Position numbers and translations under genes: made by a program | Shown here: positions 1-11,619 of the stretch, piece by piece | Layout: each line of letters begins with the position of its first letter | How positions within the stretch are numbered: position 1 is the first letter of the stretch | The notes under the pieces: generated by a model | What the model saw: only the letters and a program-made list of their open reading frames with translations | What the model was told of the DNA's origin: nothing | Databases searched by the model: none | Source: Polytrichum commune | Lineage: Eukaryota > Streptophyta > Polytrichopsida > Polytrichales > Polytrichaceae | Assembly: GCA_950295325.1 (NCBI GenBank) | Contig: OX485804.1 | Span: forward strand, 2,478,001 to 2,542,000 | Length of the DNA stretch: 64,000 nucleotides | Reading direction: 5' to 3'

Positions 1-1600
1 TGCGTTGATTCAAGCTAAGAATTGGTTCTCTTAATCCTCGTGATCTATGTTCATTGTGACTATCGTTTTTGCTGTCTACCTATTCCTTTCGTAATGTCTC
101 GAACAAGCTAGTGAGCTTCCCAATGTTACATTCTAGAGAGGCCAAGGTATATATATGCAGGTGCAGACTGGCACAAGCCACTTTGAAATTATGTATATTG
201 TAGTCAATGTTGATAAGTCCAAGCTATACTTAGCAACAAGGTAGATGGATCGAAACAGTGATCGGGGAGAATTTTGGGCATAATCGGTTGAGATCCTAGT
301 GTTTGCAAGTCCAACCGGTTACATGTTGACATCCTCCGGTTTTCCTTTTTTAAATTGGGGTATATTCTATAAATTCCTTTAAAATGATCGGTAATTTTCC
401 TGCAGTCTTGAACTTCAACCGGTTATTTCTCAAACTCAACCGGTTCATCCGTAACTAACTGCCGGTTCTCCCCGATCATAAGATCGAAAGCAATTAGAAG
501 TAAATGCACTCTTGCATTCCTGCCAGCGTAACTGCCAAGTTAGTGCCGGAATATTCTCCTGGCAGTCACTGTAGCAAATTACATATAAACCACTCAGTTG
601 TTCTTTCTCATCATCTGAATATAGTGGTGCTCATCGAATGATGAAGCTCAGTTGTTGATAAGTTTAGTAGTCAATACTTCACCAGACTCTTTTCAGCCCA
701 CATCAAGACCTATTGTGGATTGCAATTGAAGTTGAGTTGTGGCTCCTCTGACTTGAATAGGTTCTTAATAGAACGCAATAGATGCCAAAGTCTTATCTTT
801 GCACAAGGTGTGTGGCTCAATCAACTAAGGGACTTTCGTGTCATAAATTCAGGATTGTAGAAGCTCTGCAATGGAACATAATACTCACATAATTCCACAA
901 CTCCAGAGTCCAGGGCACATATATCATACTACAAGCCAACGGCACTCCTACATTTTTCAAGATGTAAATTGTCTTGATTTTGCTCATAGGCAAGGATTGA
1001 AGCATCGACATGGCACGAAGGTACAGTTGGGAAAGTCGCAATGAGGCTGCACAATCATAAAAAGCAACTATTTGTAAAACTGCACAACGATGGAAATAAG
1101 AAGGCAGTTTCACAATTGTTCAATATTTGAACACGAAGCTAACAAAGATAGAGGAAAGTGAGCCAGTGTTTGGAAGGTAGATGGGTTTGCATAATAAAGT
1201 TCATGCATGTGCTTTCGGAAGAAATGCATCAGTTTTGGAATGTAAAGAAGATGAGCTTGGTTGTCCCATACGTTTTAGAAGGTTCAGGTAGAGGAGAGGA
1301 GGGGAGAGGAATATATAAAATATGAAAAGTGTCATCAAACAAGTTACCATAGTGACATAAAATACCATATGACACTGAATACAATATTTAGTGTCCTACT
1401 CTCATGCGAACAGGTAGATGCCCCAACCAAAGAACCCAATGATGCTCCCTCGACAAATTCATACTCCTCTCTTCATTCACAGGCGTTCCAGCCATGTCCA
1501 TCTCGAACAATCTACGACTCTTTGAATCAACAGAAGAGTACATCCTCCTCTTCATTCACATGCGGATTGAAGTTGTCCAATTTTGGTTTCTTTGGATCCC
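1..1600. other. Intergenic, no supported gene
   Basis: No reading frame with a recognisable domain was found. The only structured item is the short inverted-terminus repeat at 259-478, listed separately. The part nearest 1600 (about 1369-1605) is the 3' flank of the first U2 copy. It is partly shared with the flanks of the other two U2 copies, around 2880-3400 and 5215-5440. Confidence 0.5.
259..478 (-). mobile_element. MITE-like dispersed repeat (family R1), 220 bp
   Basis: The ends form a 13-bp perfect inverted repeat, TGATCGGGGAGAA at the left and its complement at the right. The body, read on the minus strand, matches three other places in the window in the plus orientation: about 9919-10125, 41594-41800 and 58780-58985. 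Shared words include AACCGGCGGTTAGTTAC and AAACCGAAAGATGTCAACAT. The other copies have lost clear terminal repeats. No target duplication could be settled. The family class is inferred from structure only. Confidence 0.55.
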
Positions 1601-1605
1601 CGAGA

Positions 1606-1800
1606 GGGGAGGTTGTGCCTGCCAAGGAGGTTGTGCAATACCATGGCGACACTTGCGGCCTCCGACAGCAAGCTGACATATGAACTACACCCGGAATAAA
1701 TTAGATTAATATCATGAGGCTCGATGAGCCTCGTATCAGATATTAAGCTGATAAGAACAGATACTACACTTGATCTTAGCCAAAAGGCCGAGAAAGGTAT
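1606..1800 (-). ncRNA. U2 spliceosomal snRNA gene (copy 1 of 3)
   Basis: Read on the minus strand, the 5' end is ATACCTTTCTCGGCCTTTTG, the canonical U2 start. The branch-point recognition motif GTAGTA follows at nt 34-39 and the conserved TTCTTATCAG after it. The stem-loop IIa/IIb region (GAGGCTCATCGAGCCTC) is a perfect hairpin, and the 3' domain holds the stem-loop IV signature CCATGGTATTGCACAACCTC. U2 pairs with the intron branch site in the spliceosome. The region that should hold the Sm site reads AATTTATTCCGG, which departs from the usual A-U-rich RAU(4-6)GR core, and the stem-loop IV loop differs by one base from the plant-type TTGCACTACC seen in copies 2 and 3. A TATA-like box and a USE-like motif lie upstream at the right spacing. 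This is the best preserved of the three copies, but a variant or recently decayed gene is possible. The 3' end is approximate. Confidence 0.85.
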
Positions 1801-1823
1801 GCCTCTTCACACTTCAGCTTCCG

Positions 1824-1874
1824 ATTATAAGCTCCGCCTCTGCCCTGAATCGCACCTCCTGTCAAGTATGGGAC
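1824..1874 (-). promoter_or_regulatory. U2 promoter: TATA-like box and USE-like motif
   Basis: On the minus strand, CTTATAAT lies at 1831-1824 (about -31 to -24 from the U2 start) and GTCCCATACTT at 1874-1864 (about -74 to -64). The second motif matches 7 of 11 positions of the plant snRNA upstream sequence element RTCCCACATCG. The gap of about 32 bases is the spacing known for plant Pol II-type snRNA genes; Pol III-type genes have about 10 fewer. Confidence 0.6.
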
Positions 1875-3116
1875 AACACAGTCCATTTCTTTTGCACTAT
1901 TCATCACTACTCATAAACTTCTCCACATAGGCCTGCTTCTAACTGCAACCAACACTCTCCAGGGCAGGTCCTTTTGTCACCGTGGCTATTACATACATCT
2001 AATACAAATGAGAAATGTACCGACTTGTGGTTGCCCAACCGTCTCAAAGTCCAACTGTAAATTCTGAATCTCTAATTCTGAAAACCTGAACAGAAAAGCT
2101 AATGGCACACGCATTCCAGGCGCTTGCAACCCCAATTATGCCAGAAACCATCAGATTGTTTGACCTTCCAGACCTCGATACACTTATTTCCAAAGTACAT
2201 CCAGTGACCAAATTCAGAATGCCACAAGTTCACCTACAGCTGATGAGCATCTCCTGCCATATTAGAAGTTAACCAATTACCACGTCTGTGCAGTTCCAAC
2301 ACCTGAAGCATCCGAGCACTTTTATTTTTGTGGGAGCTCAAACCCTAAACCCTGGCTGGCCCCACCCCAAGCCCTCCTTGGTCCCAAGAGAACACATCTT
2401 TACCATTTCATTCATTTCATTTTGTTTTTCTCACGTGGGATAGGACTCGAAGGTTTACAATCACGGATCGAAATGATTTCGTTCAAATTCTGCAACTTGA
2501 GGTGTCTTTGCATCGCTAATTCATGTGCGGCTGGTTGTTGTGTACCTGCTTGTTTCTGCTAGGGTGGATGCGACATGGCTTTATTGTTTTCACTGTGATT
2601 ACATTGATCCCTACAGGATTGCAATAAGCTTTGGCACCGTAGCAGCTCTTTTGGTGTCCAAAATGTAGTGTCAACTAATGCATACTTAGCCCATCGTCTA
2701 ATGCAATACTCATTCCTCGAATATAACGAAATAGGAAGGAGGCCGCTTCACATTGATTCGAAAATACACCGGAAATACATGAGTCCAAATTTGTTCACCA
2801 AGTTGAAATTGTTGTCTGTAAAAGAACCGCTTGATTTGTGGCCCTTCTGGATATGGAAACACATCTCGGATCTCGATCTGTTGCTCATCGTGTTCATTCT
2901 CTCAGCTGCTTCGACGGATTCATCTTCATTCACAAGTTTGCCAGCCATGTCCATAATTTAATATGGTTCACATCAATTTTAGAATACATCACAATCCCTT
3001 GCATCATCTTCTACACTGATATGTGCAATTGGGGTGCCTCTTTACCCATCCATTTTGCTGTCAAGACCAAATCACAAAAACTGACGACTTTGTTTATTCA
3101 TTCATATAGCGGCCGC
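1875..3116. other. Spacer between U2 copies 1 and 2
   Basis: No supported gene. From about 2880 onward it shares short words with the 3' flanks of the other U2 copies, for example the string around CCAGCCATGTCCAT at 1490 and 2940. This indicates that the duplicated unit includes several hundred bases downstream of U2. Confidence 0.4.
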
Positions 3117-3176
3117 AACCTAATCGCACATATCAGTGTCGAAGATGATATGTGTTCTGATATGTGCAATTAGGTT
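3117..3176. repeat. Short inverted repeat (hairpin)
   Basis: AACCTAATCGCACATATCAG at the left pairs with CTGATATGTGCAATTAGGTT at the right, 19 of 20 positions, around a loop of about 20 bases. A third copy of the word GATATGTGCAATT lies at about 3018. It sits in the 3' flank of U2 copy 2. No known function is suggested by its position. Confidence 0.7.
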
Positions 3177-3404
3177 GAAAATTTTGCCTCTTCACACATG
3201 CAAATTCCCTCAGGTCAAAATCAGATCACAAAAACTTATACATTGTTTATCAATTCGTATGGCAACCATAATAGAAGAGCATATCCTGGTTGAAAAAAAC
3301 ATTCAAAGTAGTGTAGAATGCGGTAAATTAGTGCAAGCTACCCAAGCGTGCATATCGTTGAATTCTTCCAATTATGTTTGTTTGGATCCCCAGAGGGAGG
3401 GTTG

Positions 3405-3587
3405 TGCCTGCCAAGGAGGTAGTGCGATTCCGTGACAACGCTTGCAGCCTCGGCGAACTGCCCTATGAGCACCACACCCGAAATAAATTAAATTAATATC
3501 ATGAGGCTCGATGAGCCTTGTATCAGATTTTAAACTGATAAGAATGGATACTGCACTTGATCTTAACCAAAATGTCAAGAAAGGTAT
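3405..3587 (-). pseudogene. U2 snRNA pseudogene (copy 2 of 3)
   Basis: The minus strand begins ATACCTTTCTTGACATTTTG and keeps the overall U2 order: branch-site region, the stem-loop hairpin GAGCCTC-type arm, the stem-loop IV loop CGCACTACCTCC and the conserved 3' flank. The branch-point recognition motif is changed from GTAGTA to GCAGTA and other 5' conserved bases differ. The upstream TATA-like CATATAAC is present at the same distance as in copy 1, but the USE-like motif has decayed to GTCCAATATG. The mutated branch-site element argues against function in normal splicing. The 3' end is approximate. Confidence 0.8.
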
Positions 3588-3619
3588 GCCTCCTCTCACT
3601 TCAACTTACCGTTATATGC

Positions 3620-5440
3620 CCGGCGCCCTTTTCCCTACTGCCCACCTCCTGAAACATATTGGACAACCAGGCCACATCGTCTGCACTATCCACCATGTCT
3701 GTCCAGACCTAACTAACCTTACTTCAAAGTGAACAACAATCTCCTTGCCAGATCTTTGTGTCATAAGTAAGTCTGTGAATATTACATATATAGGACTAAT
3801 ATCAATGCTCAGAGGACTCACTGGGGCTTGCGCAACTGCTTATGAAAAGAAATGCATTTATAACCGAGCCCCCATGCATGCTGAATTTCAAATTATATGT
3901 ACAACAAGTGAAAGTCGAGTCCCGCAGTACAAATTCACTTGTCTAGCTGTTGCTGATGTATTCAACTTTGGGAAATCAGGTAATTTATTTTACCATTAAT
4001 GTATCCGTCACGTATTTATCGTTTGCAATATAACCTGGTTGACGAAGACTAAGAGGCATTGATAATATATACTTAGTGCATAGTCTCCAAGTGACAGACC
4101 TTAGTTGTGGACTACAAGTGTCACATTCACGAAGGAAATGGGTCACGACCAATCCAAGAGAACTTAATTTTATGCACCCGGAGCAAGTAACTGGTTACTA
4201 CAGACTTGCACCAAGAATCTGAAACTCTGAAGTTCCTCACAAGTACTACATGAGATTATTACTCCAAGACGCAAGACATTCTCGTCAAGCTTGTGAAATA
4301 GTGCAGGAGCACTAGATTAGGCACGTATTTTAAGTCAAGAATGACATTAATTTGTTTCCTTGAAGACACATTGTGAGGATTTCTTGGATCCATTGGCAGG
4401 AACCAGCCGCCTGAGAAACATTGTTCAGGATGTATTCATTGCAAGGCAATTGTCCATTGAGAAGTCGAGCTACTACTACTAATTCTACATTGCTCGTGGT
4501 AGGAAAACCTCGAACAATGCTATTTCCACAGCATTGTGCTAAACTGGGAGGTGTTTGGCTCCTATCACGGAAAAGGAATGTATCCATACATGCGCGCAGG
4601 AAATCATCTTACATTACTATGCTCCAATGTCTCGAACTCTTCAACTGAAAATAAATTAGAGGTGATTAGGCTTCACATTCTTTTATAAAGACTTGGTCAT
4701 CATCGATCATGAAAATATAGCACTGTGATTGTTTAGTTGTTGTTGGTGACGGTGAAGGTTTCCTTTGTCATTCCAGAGAAGGTGTCCAGAATTGTCACTT
4801 GTATGAGCTGCTTCTTCATTGCTATGCACTCGCGTTGTCGAAAAGCTCGATCGCTGGCTTGTTCTTATCTAGAGATGTGCATGCATTTGGTAGCTTTTGG
4901 GAGCCATGAGAGGCCGTCATGCATTAGGAAGCCATTATGGAACTACCAGCACTCGCGTCGTGCTTTGTTCCTGTCTCTTGCTAAATTTGTTTGCTTTAAT
5001 TTTGTGTGAGATAAGCGGAGTCCGCAGAAAGGGGCTATGAGGTGGTCTCGATCTCAAACTCTTTAAAAGTTTTCGTAACGATCCTTGGTTGACAAAAAAG
5101 CAGCAGTCGTCATGAAACGAAAACGCAAACTCAGGTGTTTCTTGTTTAACACTAGAGCAATTGCTAATTTCTCAACATTCATGTCATCAATACATTAGTT
5201 CCAATAATTCGATGTTATGCTCATGCTAACAGGCGGATACCATAGCCAAAGAGGGGGCCAAGCACTCATTTGTGTTCTTTCTCTCAGCTACTTTGACTGA
5301 ATTATCCTGCAATCTTCATTCATACATAAGTGCACCAGCCACGAAAACTTCATACTATTTGAATGGAAAGAAAAAGAAATCATGCTTACTTTAGACACAT
5401 TCTAATTGAAATTGTCCAATTTCGGTTTGTTTGGGTTCCG
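3620..5440. other. Spacer between U2 copies 2 and 3
   Basis: Short open frames exist here (for example 4421-4648 and 4737-5009), but none has a recognisable domain, a second-copy comparison or a convincing splice context. From about 5215 the sequence resembles the 3' flanks of the other U2 units. Confidence 0.4.
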
Positions 5441-5443
5441 CAG

Positions 5444-5636
5444 GGGGGTTGTGTCTGCCAAGGAGATAGTGCAATTGCATGGCGACACTCGCAAGTTTAG
5501 GCAGCAAGCTGTGTGATGATCCACACCCAAAAGAAATTAGATTAATATCATGAGGCTTGATGAGCCTCGTATCAAATATACAATTGATAGGAATAGATAC
5601 TACACTTGATCTTAGCCAAAAGGTTGAGAAAGGTAT
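5444..5636 (-). pseudogene. U2 snRNA-like sequence (copy 3 of 3), probable pseudogene
   Basis: The minus strand begins ATACCTTTCTCAACCTTTTG and keeps GTAGTA for branch-site pairing, but the following conserved block reads ATTCCTATCAATTGTATATT instead of the usual TTCTTATCAG...TTAATATC. The hairpin arm GAGGCTCATC and the stem-loop IV loop TTGCACTATCTCC remain. The Sm-site region is AATTTCTTTTGG. A TATA-like GTATACAA lies about 25-32 bases upstream, with no USE-like motif seen. It could be a diverged variant rather than a dead copy. Confidence 0.7.
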
Positions 5637-5659
5637 ACTTCCTCATCCTTAACTTCCCC

Positions 5660-6460
5660 TTGTATACTCCCCTCCCCTCCTTTCCACCTTGGCCTCCTCA
5701 AACTAAGAGGATAAAAGAAAGAGCCAAGCAAGGCGACCAAGCATGTTGAAGCAAGGATGAGTACTTGAGGAATATAAGAGCACCATGAAGGAGGAAGGCA
5801 TGTAGTCATAGGGTACACAACCTTTGGGGATAGGATAGGCAGTGGCATTAGTGGAAAAATCTCAAAGATTACAAGGAAGATTATGTATATTAGTGTCATC
5901 ATTTGGAAAAACAAATTATGAGGATAATTTAGGCTATCGAGGAAGGAGAATATAAGACTAGTGATTAGTATACAAATGTGGTATTTTTGCCAAATCAATC
6001 AATTTGAAGCCACCTTACCTATATTTTGAGGATCGGTAATTATTAATTATGTTAGTAAAATGTATTGGTAAATTTATACTTATATGAATTTTTGGAGATG
6101 TAGCCAAGGTAAAGATGAAAGTTTAAATTTAGGATTATGAACATCCAAGAGGCTTAACAGTTGTAAACGTTTGAGGAAAACTCTCATCTAGGGATGTTAG
6201 AGATAAAAGAGGATCTAGAGAAAATGAAGATGAATATCAATTGGAACATAGATTCTAGTAAGAAAGGAAAATACTATGTAGAGGGAGACATTTTTAAGAG
6301 ACATACCTCTTTCCACAGTAACAAAGTTATCTTAAAATTGAGTGTCAAACAACACTTGAACTTATCTTATATCTTATCTCCTTCGAGATATTCTTCTCAA
6401 TACACATACAATTTTTTAATTCTCAAGAAGTAGTGTTTGGATGTCGTGAGAGAGTATTCT
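5660..6460. other. Single-copy spacer left of the tandem duplication
   Basis: No supported gene. The word GTAGTCATAGGGTACACAA near 5810 recurs at about 33590, so a small dispersed repeat may lie here. The sequence stops resembling the region left of 35788 exactly at 6461, which marks the duplication boundary. Confidence 0.4.
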
Positions 6461-9400
6461 CCTATGCCAAGTTGCACTTCGTTTCCTCCGTTTCTTTTGT
6501 CAATCATAGGTTTTGGCCTTCCTCGTCAAACTACCCCCCCTTGCTTTGTTGATTTTTAGGTTGCGTCCAATCTAGTACCAACCCGTTCCAAAGGCACCTT
6601 ATCCATTGAATTGAGATGTTTATATACCCTACGTAGAAGTGCGAGGCAATCGTCTTCCCAAATGACATCCCATTTGATTTCACCCTCCTATAATTCGGGC
6701 TCTTATCAACCTCCTAAATGTATCATGGTGGACCCTCGTCCCAACCTTGGCTATAACCGCGGAGCAGAGATTTTTTGGAATGTGGAGGCCATGTGAGTGT
6801 TCACCACGAATCTCAAACGACAAAGAAAGGGAAAGCACCGAAAATGGGGAAGACAGCTCGGACATCATTGAAATCGCCACATAATAAGGATAATGTAATG
6901 AGGTTTAAGGGGGGGGGGGGGGATGGGCCGGTTACCAATTAGTAAAATAAGAAACTAAGTGAAGTTAATTGGCTGCAATTAGTAAGCCAATTTAGACTAG
7001 TAAACCATGTAGAGGCGAGTAAACATTAGTAGGATTATTTGATAAATTAGTAAGCCACGTAGCAAACCACTTAGGATTAGGGGGCCCATAGTGATTAATA
7101 CTCACCTAGGCCACGTTGGTGAGGCAACTGGAGGTGGAAGTAAGTAAAGGCCAAGAAATGACTTCTTGGTTAGCCTTATGAATCTTCCTCAAACCTAGAT
7201 AGTGATAGGAAGATTTTGAAACACAATCTACCACATGTGGAATGTAAAAGAAGATGGGGATTATATGTACTCTTTTCAAAGATGTCCGGAAGAGCTATTT
7301 TCATCTTCTTAGTAAGAATTAGGGATATGATATATTAAAAGGAGGGTACATGTTAGGCGCCTCCTCTCAATATATATAGAGTTAGGATTAGAGTTAGAAC
7401 ACCTTACCTTATTCACGACGATAGGTTACACGAGAGCTAGATCCTTTGTATCTTTATCATTTTGGAATACAAGAGCTTCAAGCTCACACCTTCATCTTAG
7501 TTATTCAAGGTAGAGGAAAAGTAAAAATAATAGCTTAGACATAGTCAAGTTGAGAGGTTGTGAACGAAACTTGATATGTTCTATAGCAACTCACATGAGG
7601 TGAGATAGTTGAGTCAGAAAATTATTGAAGACACTCACACGAGGTGAAATAGACTTATGGATGAGACAGTTGAGTATGATTGTTAAAATATAAATGTTGG
7701 AAGGCAATTGTGTGAATAATGAAATACAATTGTGTAAGTGTGGAGAGATTATAGAACCTTACATAAGATAAGATAGTTGTGAGAGATGTTATTAAGAACT
7801 CACATGTAGTGAGGATAGATGTTTGATAGACTTATGAGATTGACGAGGAGATTATGAGTAATTTCCAATAGTAGTGGAAGGTGAGAGAAAGAGTATATGA
7901 AAACGAACAAGGACAAGCGGCGATCAAGAGTGTATATATATATATATATATATGTATCTACTAAGTTATTTTTTTAAACTCAAACATAAGTGATTCGTGT
8001 GTATCAAATTTTGATTAACTATTGATTGATTACATTAACTTACAACAACTAAGACTCAAGAAGTAATTAATGAAAGAATCCAACATAATGAGGAGAACTA
8101 TGAATGAAGAATGTATTACAATGGTTATTATCAAACATTGATATGCTCACACATTATATCATTATTAATGTTAATTGGCTTTACTATTATTGTGCTAAAA
8201 TTAGAATGTGACCAATTAAATTGGATATGTATTATAAATAGAGTGTGTCTAATTATAGAAAATATTGAGACATCATATATTTATCTAAAATTAGACTGTG
8301 ATACATTATAACTGAGACTAAGGTATAATATGAGTGTGCTAAAAATAGATTGTAACACATATGATTATGATTCTAAATATTAATTGTTAAAGCAACTATT
8401 TTATAGAGGGATTGGAAAGTGAAAGAACATAATTAAGTCGAGAGAATGACTTAAAGATGCCTCATCAAGAGTTGGTAAGGAAATGAGGAGTTGGTATAGG
8501 CATTAATGCTCGGGTAGAGAGAAGATCTCCTCTACATGATAAAAGAGTGTCTAACAACAATTTGATTATCATTAACTTATGTTTCAATGGAAAGAGATTC
8601 CGACAACAAAGACAAACAACTATCGGACTAGGAGGAAGAGACGAAAAAAGAAAAAGTCTTGGAATGAAAGGCATTTGGTAACTTACCAATTTGGAGGAAA
8701 AGTTACTTGGATACTTGGCTACTGGACAAATTGAAAGAAAAGATAACTAGGCTATGTGGGTTACATAGCTACTTGACGATTGGAGGAAAAGATAACTTGT
8801 TTACTTGGCTACGTGATGATTTAGCAATTTGGACGAAAAGTTGATTTGGATACTTGTCTACATAGCGATTTGGAGGAGAAGATAACTTGGATAGTTGGCT
8901 ATTTAGCAATTTGGAAGAAGAGTTGAACTTGTTACTTGTAAATGTTCACATGTTTGAGTTTCACACACCTTTCCCTAACATTTATATGACATTTTCTATG
9001 TTCTTATATATGTAAATGTCTCAAAATGCCATTAAAATGTCTCAAATGACCTAATATAGTGTTATTTTCTCAAAATTAATTTTGTCAACATAAATTGCTT
9101 GGCTTTGTAGATCAAATTTTTAAAAATTGATTATGGATTTTTCTTCACAAAATTCAAAGTTAGTATATAGTTTTGAATCGCTTTCACATAAACCTATACA
9201 AGGTTCAGGATTCTTCCACTTGACCATGCTTGCACCCCTTTAGCCAATCTAGCAAATGTTCCACACCCAAAGCTCCCTAAAAGACTTTTCCAACTCATAT
9301 TCGAAACCAAAGGCCATGAGAAAAGAATCAAATGTGAACTTGTTCCATGCCATCAACAATGACGGAACAAAGAGCAACAAATAATTCAAGAGGGTCCATG

Positions 9401-9470
9401 AAGACAAAGACAAATCATAAGTGATGGAGAGGGAACTTCCAATAACCCTCCTCCAAGGTATTATAATAGT
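6461..9470. repeat. Degenerate repeat tract, possibly retroelement-derived (arm A)
   Basis: Contains a G homopolymer at about 6909-6922, a TATA-like CTCAATATATATAGAG near 7365, a (TA)n run at about 7935-7953, repeated words ACTCACATGAGGTGAGATAG around 7590-7760, and roughly 52-bp degenerate tandem repeats with the core TTTGGAGGAAAAG at about 8683-8940. The purine run followed by a TATA-bearing, poorly coding block recalls an LTR, but no TG...CA ends, target duplication or pol domain was found. Relative to arm B, about 790 bases (B 38283-39077) are missing at 8940. Confidence 0.35.
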
Positions 9471-9918
9471 GATTCTAAATTTTTTTTTTGAAAAAATCTC
9501 AAATAGAGAAGAGGGATGGAAATCAAGTAATCATTCTTAGATTTTTCAATTTGGAATAGAGGAAGAGGGATGAAAACCAAGTAAAATCTTCAGTATATGA
9601 TCAAACCGCATGGTAAAGGTGTGTTGGACGTTGCGGCTCTCCAACCCTCCACATGTTGTTAAACTAACGGAAACGGAAGCTCATTTGTGCATGTAGTGTG
9701 ACTGCAAGTTTTCAAAACACCCGGTTTCCCCTTTCCAGTCGGCGATGGCTTTTTATGAAAACCTCTAGTTTTGGGACTATGGGGCCTCCGCATGACTACA
9801 AGATTAGAGTTCGACCCAACCCTATCCAAAGGCAACGTGGTTGATCACAAGTGTCAACAAATTTGGGGTGCTTAAAGAATCCAATGAATGAGGAGAACTG
9901 CCAACTCACTGCTAAGGA

Positions 9919-10125
9919 AGAACCGGCGGTTAGTTACAAATGAACCGGTTGAGTTTAGAAACAACCGGTACAATTCAAAACTTCAGGAAAATTACTGACC
10001 GATTTAGAAGAATTTGCAGACTATTCCTCAATTTAATGAAGAAAAACCGAAAGATGTCAACATGCAGCCAATTTATATTTCAAAAATAGGATCTTGACTG
10101 ATTATGCGCAAAAATCACCCCATAC
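9919..10125 (+). repeat. Dispersed repeat R1, arm A copy
   Basis: Matches the complement of 259-478 across most of its length, with the words GGCGGTTAGTTAC, GAAAATTACTGACC and AAACCGAAAGATGTCAACAT. It has a counterpart at 41594-41800, so this insertion predates the tandem duplication. Confidence 0.6.
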
Positions 10126-10436
10126 ACTGAAGGTATGAGTTGATTTGAAGTCCATGCAATTCACGCCATGCCACACCACGAGGCTGAGCTGAAAGTGAAA
10201 TTGAATGCCAGCTGATCTGGGAGAGCTCAGTGGAATTATCATATACGAGTGTACCTCTCATCGTCCAACATGAAAACTTGATCCTAAAGGTTTTTTCCAA
10301 TTCACTTTAAATGCTCTTGAGTAGATTAATTTGGGGTCATTAAAACTACTTCGAGTGTCAAATCGACTTCAAGGTTTTTATGTCAAATGAATGAGCTCAG
10401 TATACTTGTATAAAATACAATTTCCTCTCCAATAAA

Positions 10437-10680
10437 GGTATCAAAGAACCTATATGTGGGCACAAAAAATACGAGGCCAATAAAATGTTAATCATATTTG
10501 GTGGGTATGCCAAGGTGAGGGAATCTTTGTATACCTGAGTTGATATATATTTGGGTTGATACCATTCTAAAGCATTATAATTGATATTAAGACAATGTTG
10601 CCGAGGTATGAAGGTTCTTGCATGGTATATAGATCTAAATGATATTGAAAACAAAATTACCATCAAATACCCATTCTCCA
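10437..10680 (+). repeat. Dispersed repeat R2, arm A copy
   Basis: Begins GGTATCAAAGAACCTA and includes CATGGTATATAGATCTAAAT. The reverse complement of 31190-31415 matches it along about 230 bases at moderate identity. Counterparts are at 42144-42381 (+) and 63750-63955 (-). Both orientations within one unit indicate an old dispersed element of unknown class. Confidence 0.6.
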
Positions 10681-11507
10681 CTCATATAAAAAGAAGAAGT
10701 GAAATCCTCATTATAGACACCCGATTGGTATAAAAAAATGGAGGTACTAAGGTAGATGGGTCTTAAGTGGCTCGTTTTTTAAATCAGTCCCCTAGATTTG
10801 ATTGGTATGTGGTTGGGTGAGGATCAAAGAACAAACATCATAAAAACACATGTTTAAAAGAAAATGAAGTACATCTTCAAATATTAACACCTACTCTACA
10901 CTCAATAATCAACAAAATTAGGAGGACATGTGTATTCAGTTAACAAATCAACAAACATGCACTTCACAAAAACCATTATTCAAAAATAAGGGGAGGTCCG
11001 ATTTTCAATCTAGTTTTTGCAGATGTTCCATCATAAAATTGCTAATGCAAAAGGTGTTTTGTTGTGTAGCTCCAATCGGTAGGAGTTGGAGAACATGAAA
11101 AACGAACCAAATGACACCCATGCACCTTTAACCAACACTGCTTTAAACCTCTGAAATGTGCTCTAGAGAAGGGAGAAGGTCCAGGTGGTAGGTTTGAGGA
11201 AGCATCCTACTTGTGAACTAATTTTTAAATTTACCTACTCCATCTTTTGGACACTTAGCAAAAGATCGAGAGTCAACGTGCTCTTCATGTTGCCTGATCT
11301 CGTCTCCGAGGTGATCTTTTGCGCAATTACTGCTTTTTGCCTTTCTGGTGCTCCAAAAGCTGTAAGTTTCCGCGCTCTCTCAAGCTTGATCTTCTTTCCT
11401 TTCACTGTTCCTCATCTCAGAACTTTGCTTCCATCACCTGAATTTCCAGTTTAAGTTATGTCACTTCAGAGTCCTCTGTGATTGCGGAGGCGAACAAGTG
11501 CAGGTAG
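10681..11507 (+). other. Upstream region of the STIG1-like gene (arm A)
   Basis: No supported protein gene. An 89-codon open frame at 11185-11454 has a counterpart at 42788-43156 but no recognised domain. The stretch just before the start codon carries pyrimidine-rich tracts and probably holds promoter and 5' UTR. I could not fix a TATA box. Confidence 0.35.
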
Positions 11508-11619
11508 ATGGCGGCCTCACAGCAATCCCTCATGGTTGCTGCCATTTTGGCAGTGGTGCTCTTCATAGGTACTGGAACGGCCAAAAGCTCTTACTCCAGT
11601 TGTGATCCATACTCAATTC

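Noticed and set aside
5612-5998. 128-codon minus-strand frame
   Set aside because: Its C-terminal end overlaps the U2-like copy 3. Low-complexity hydrophobic composition and no second-copy support.
6900-7510. Solo LTR
   Set aside because: A purine run and TATA-like box are present, but no TG...CA ends, target duplication or adjacent primer-binding site could be found.
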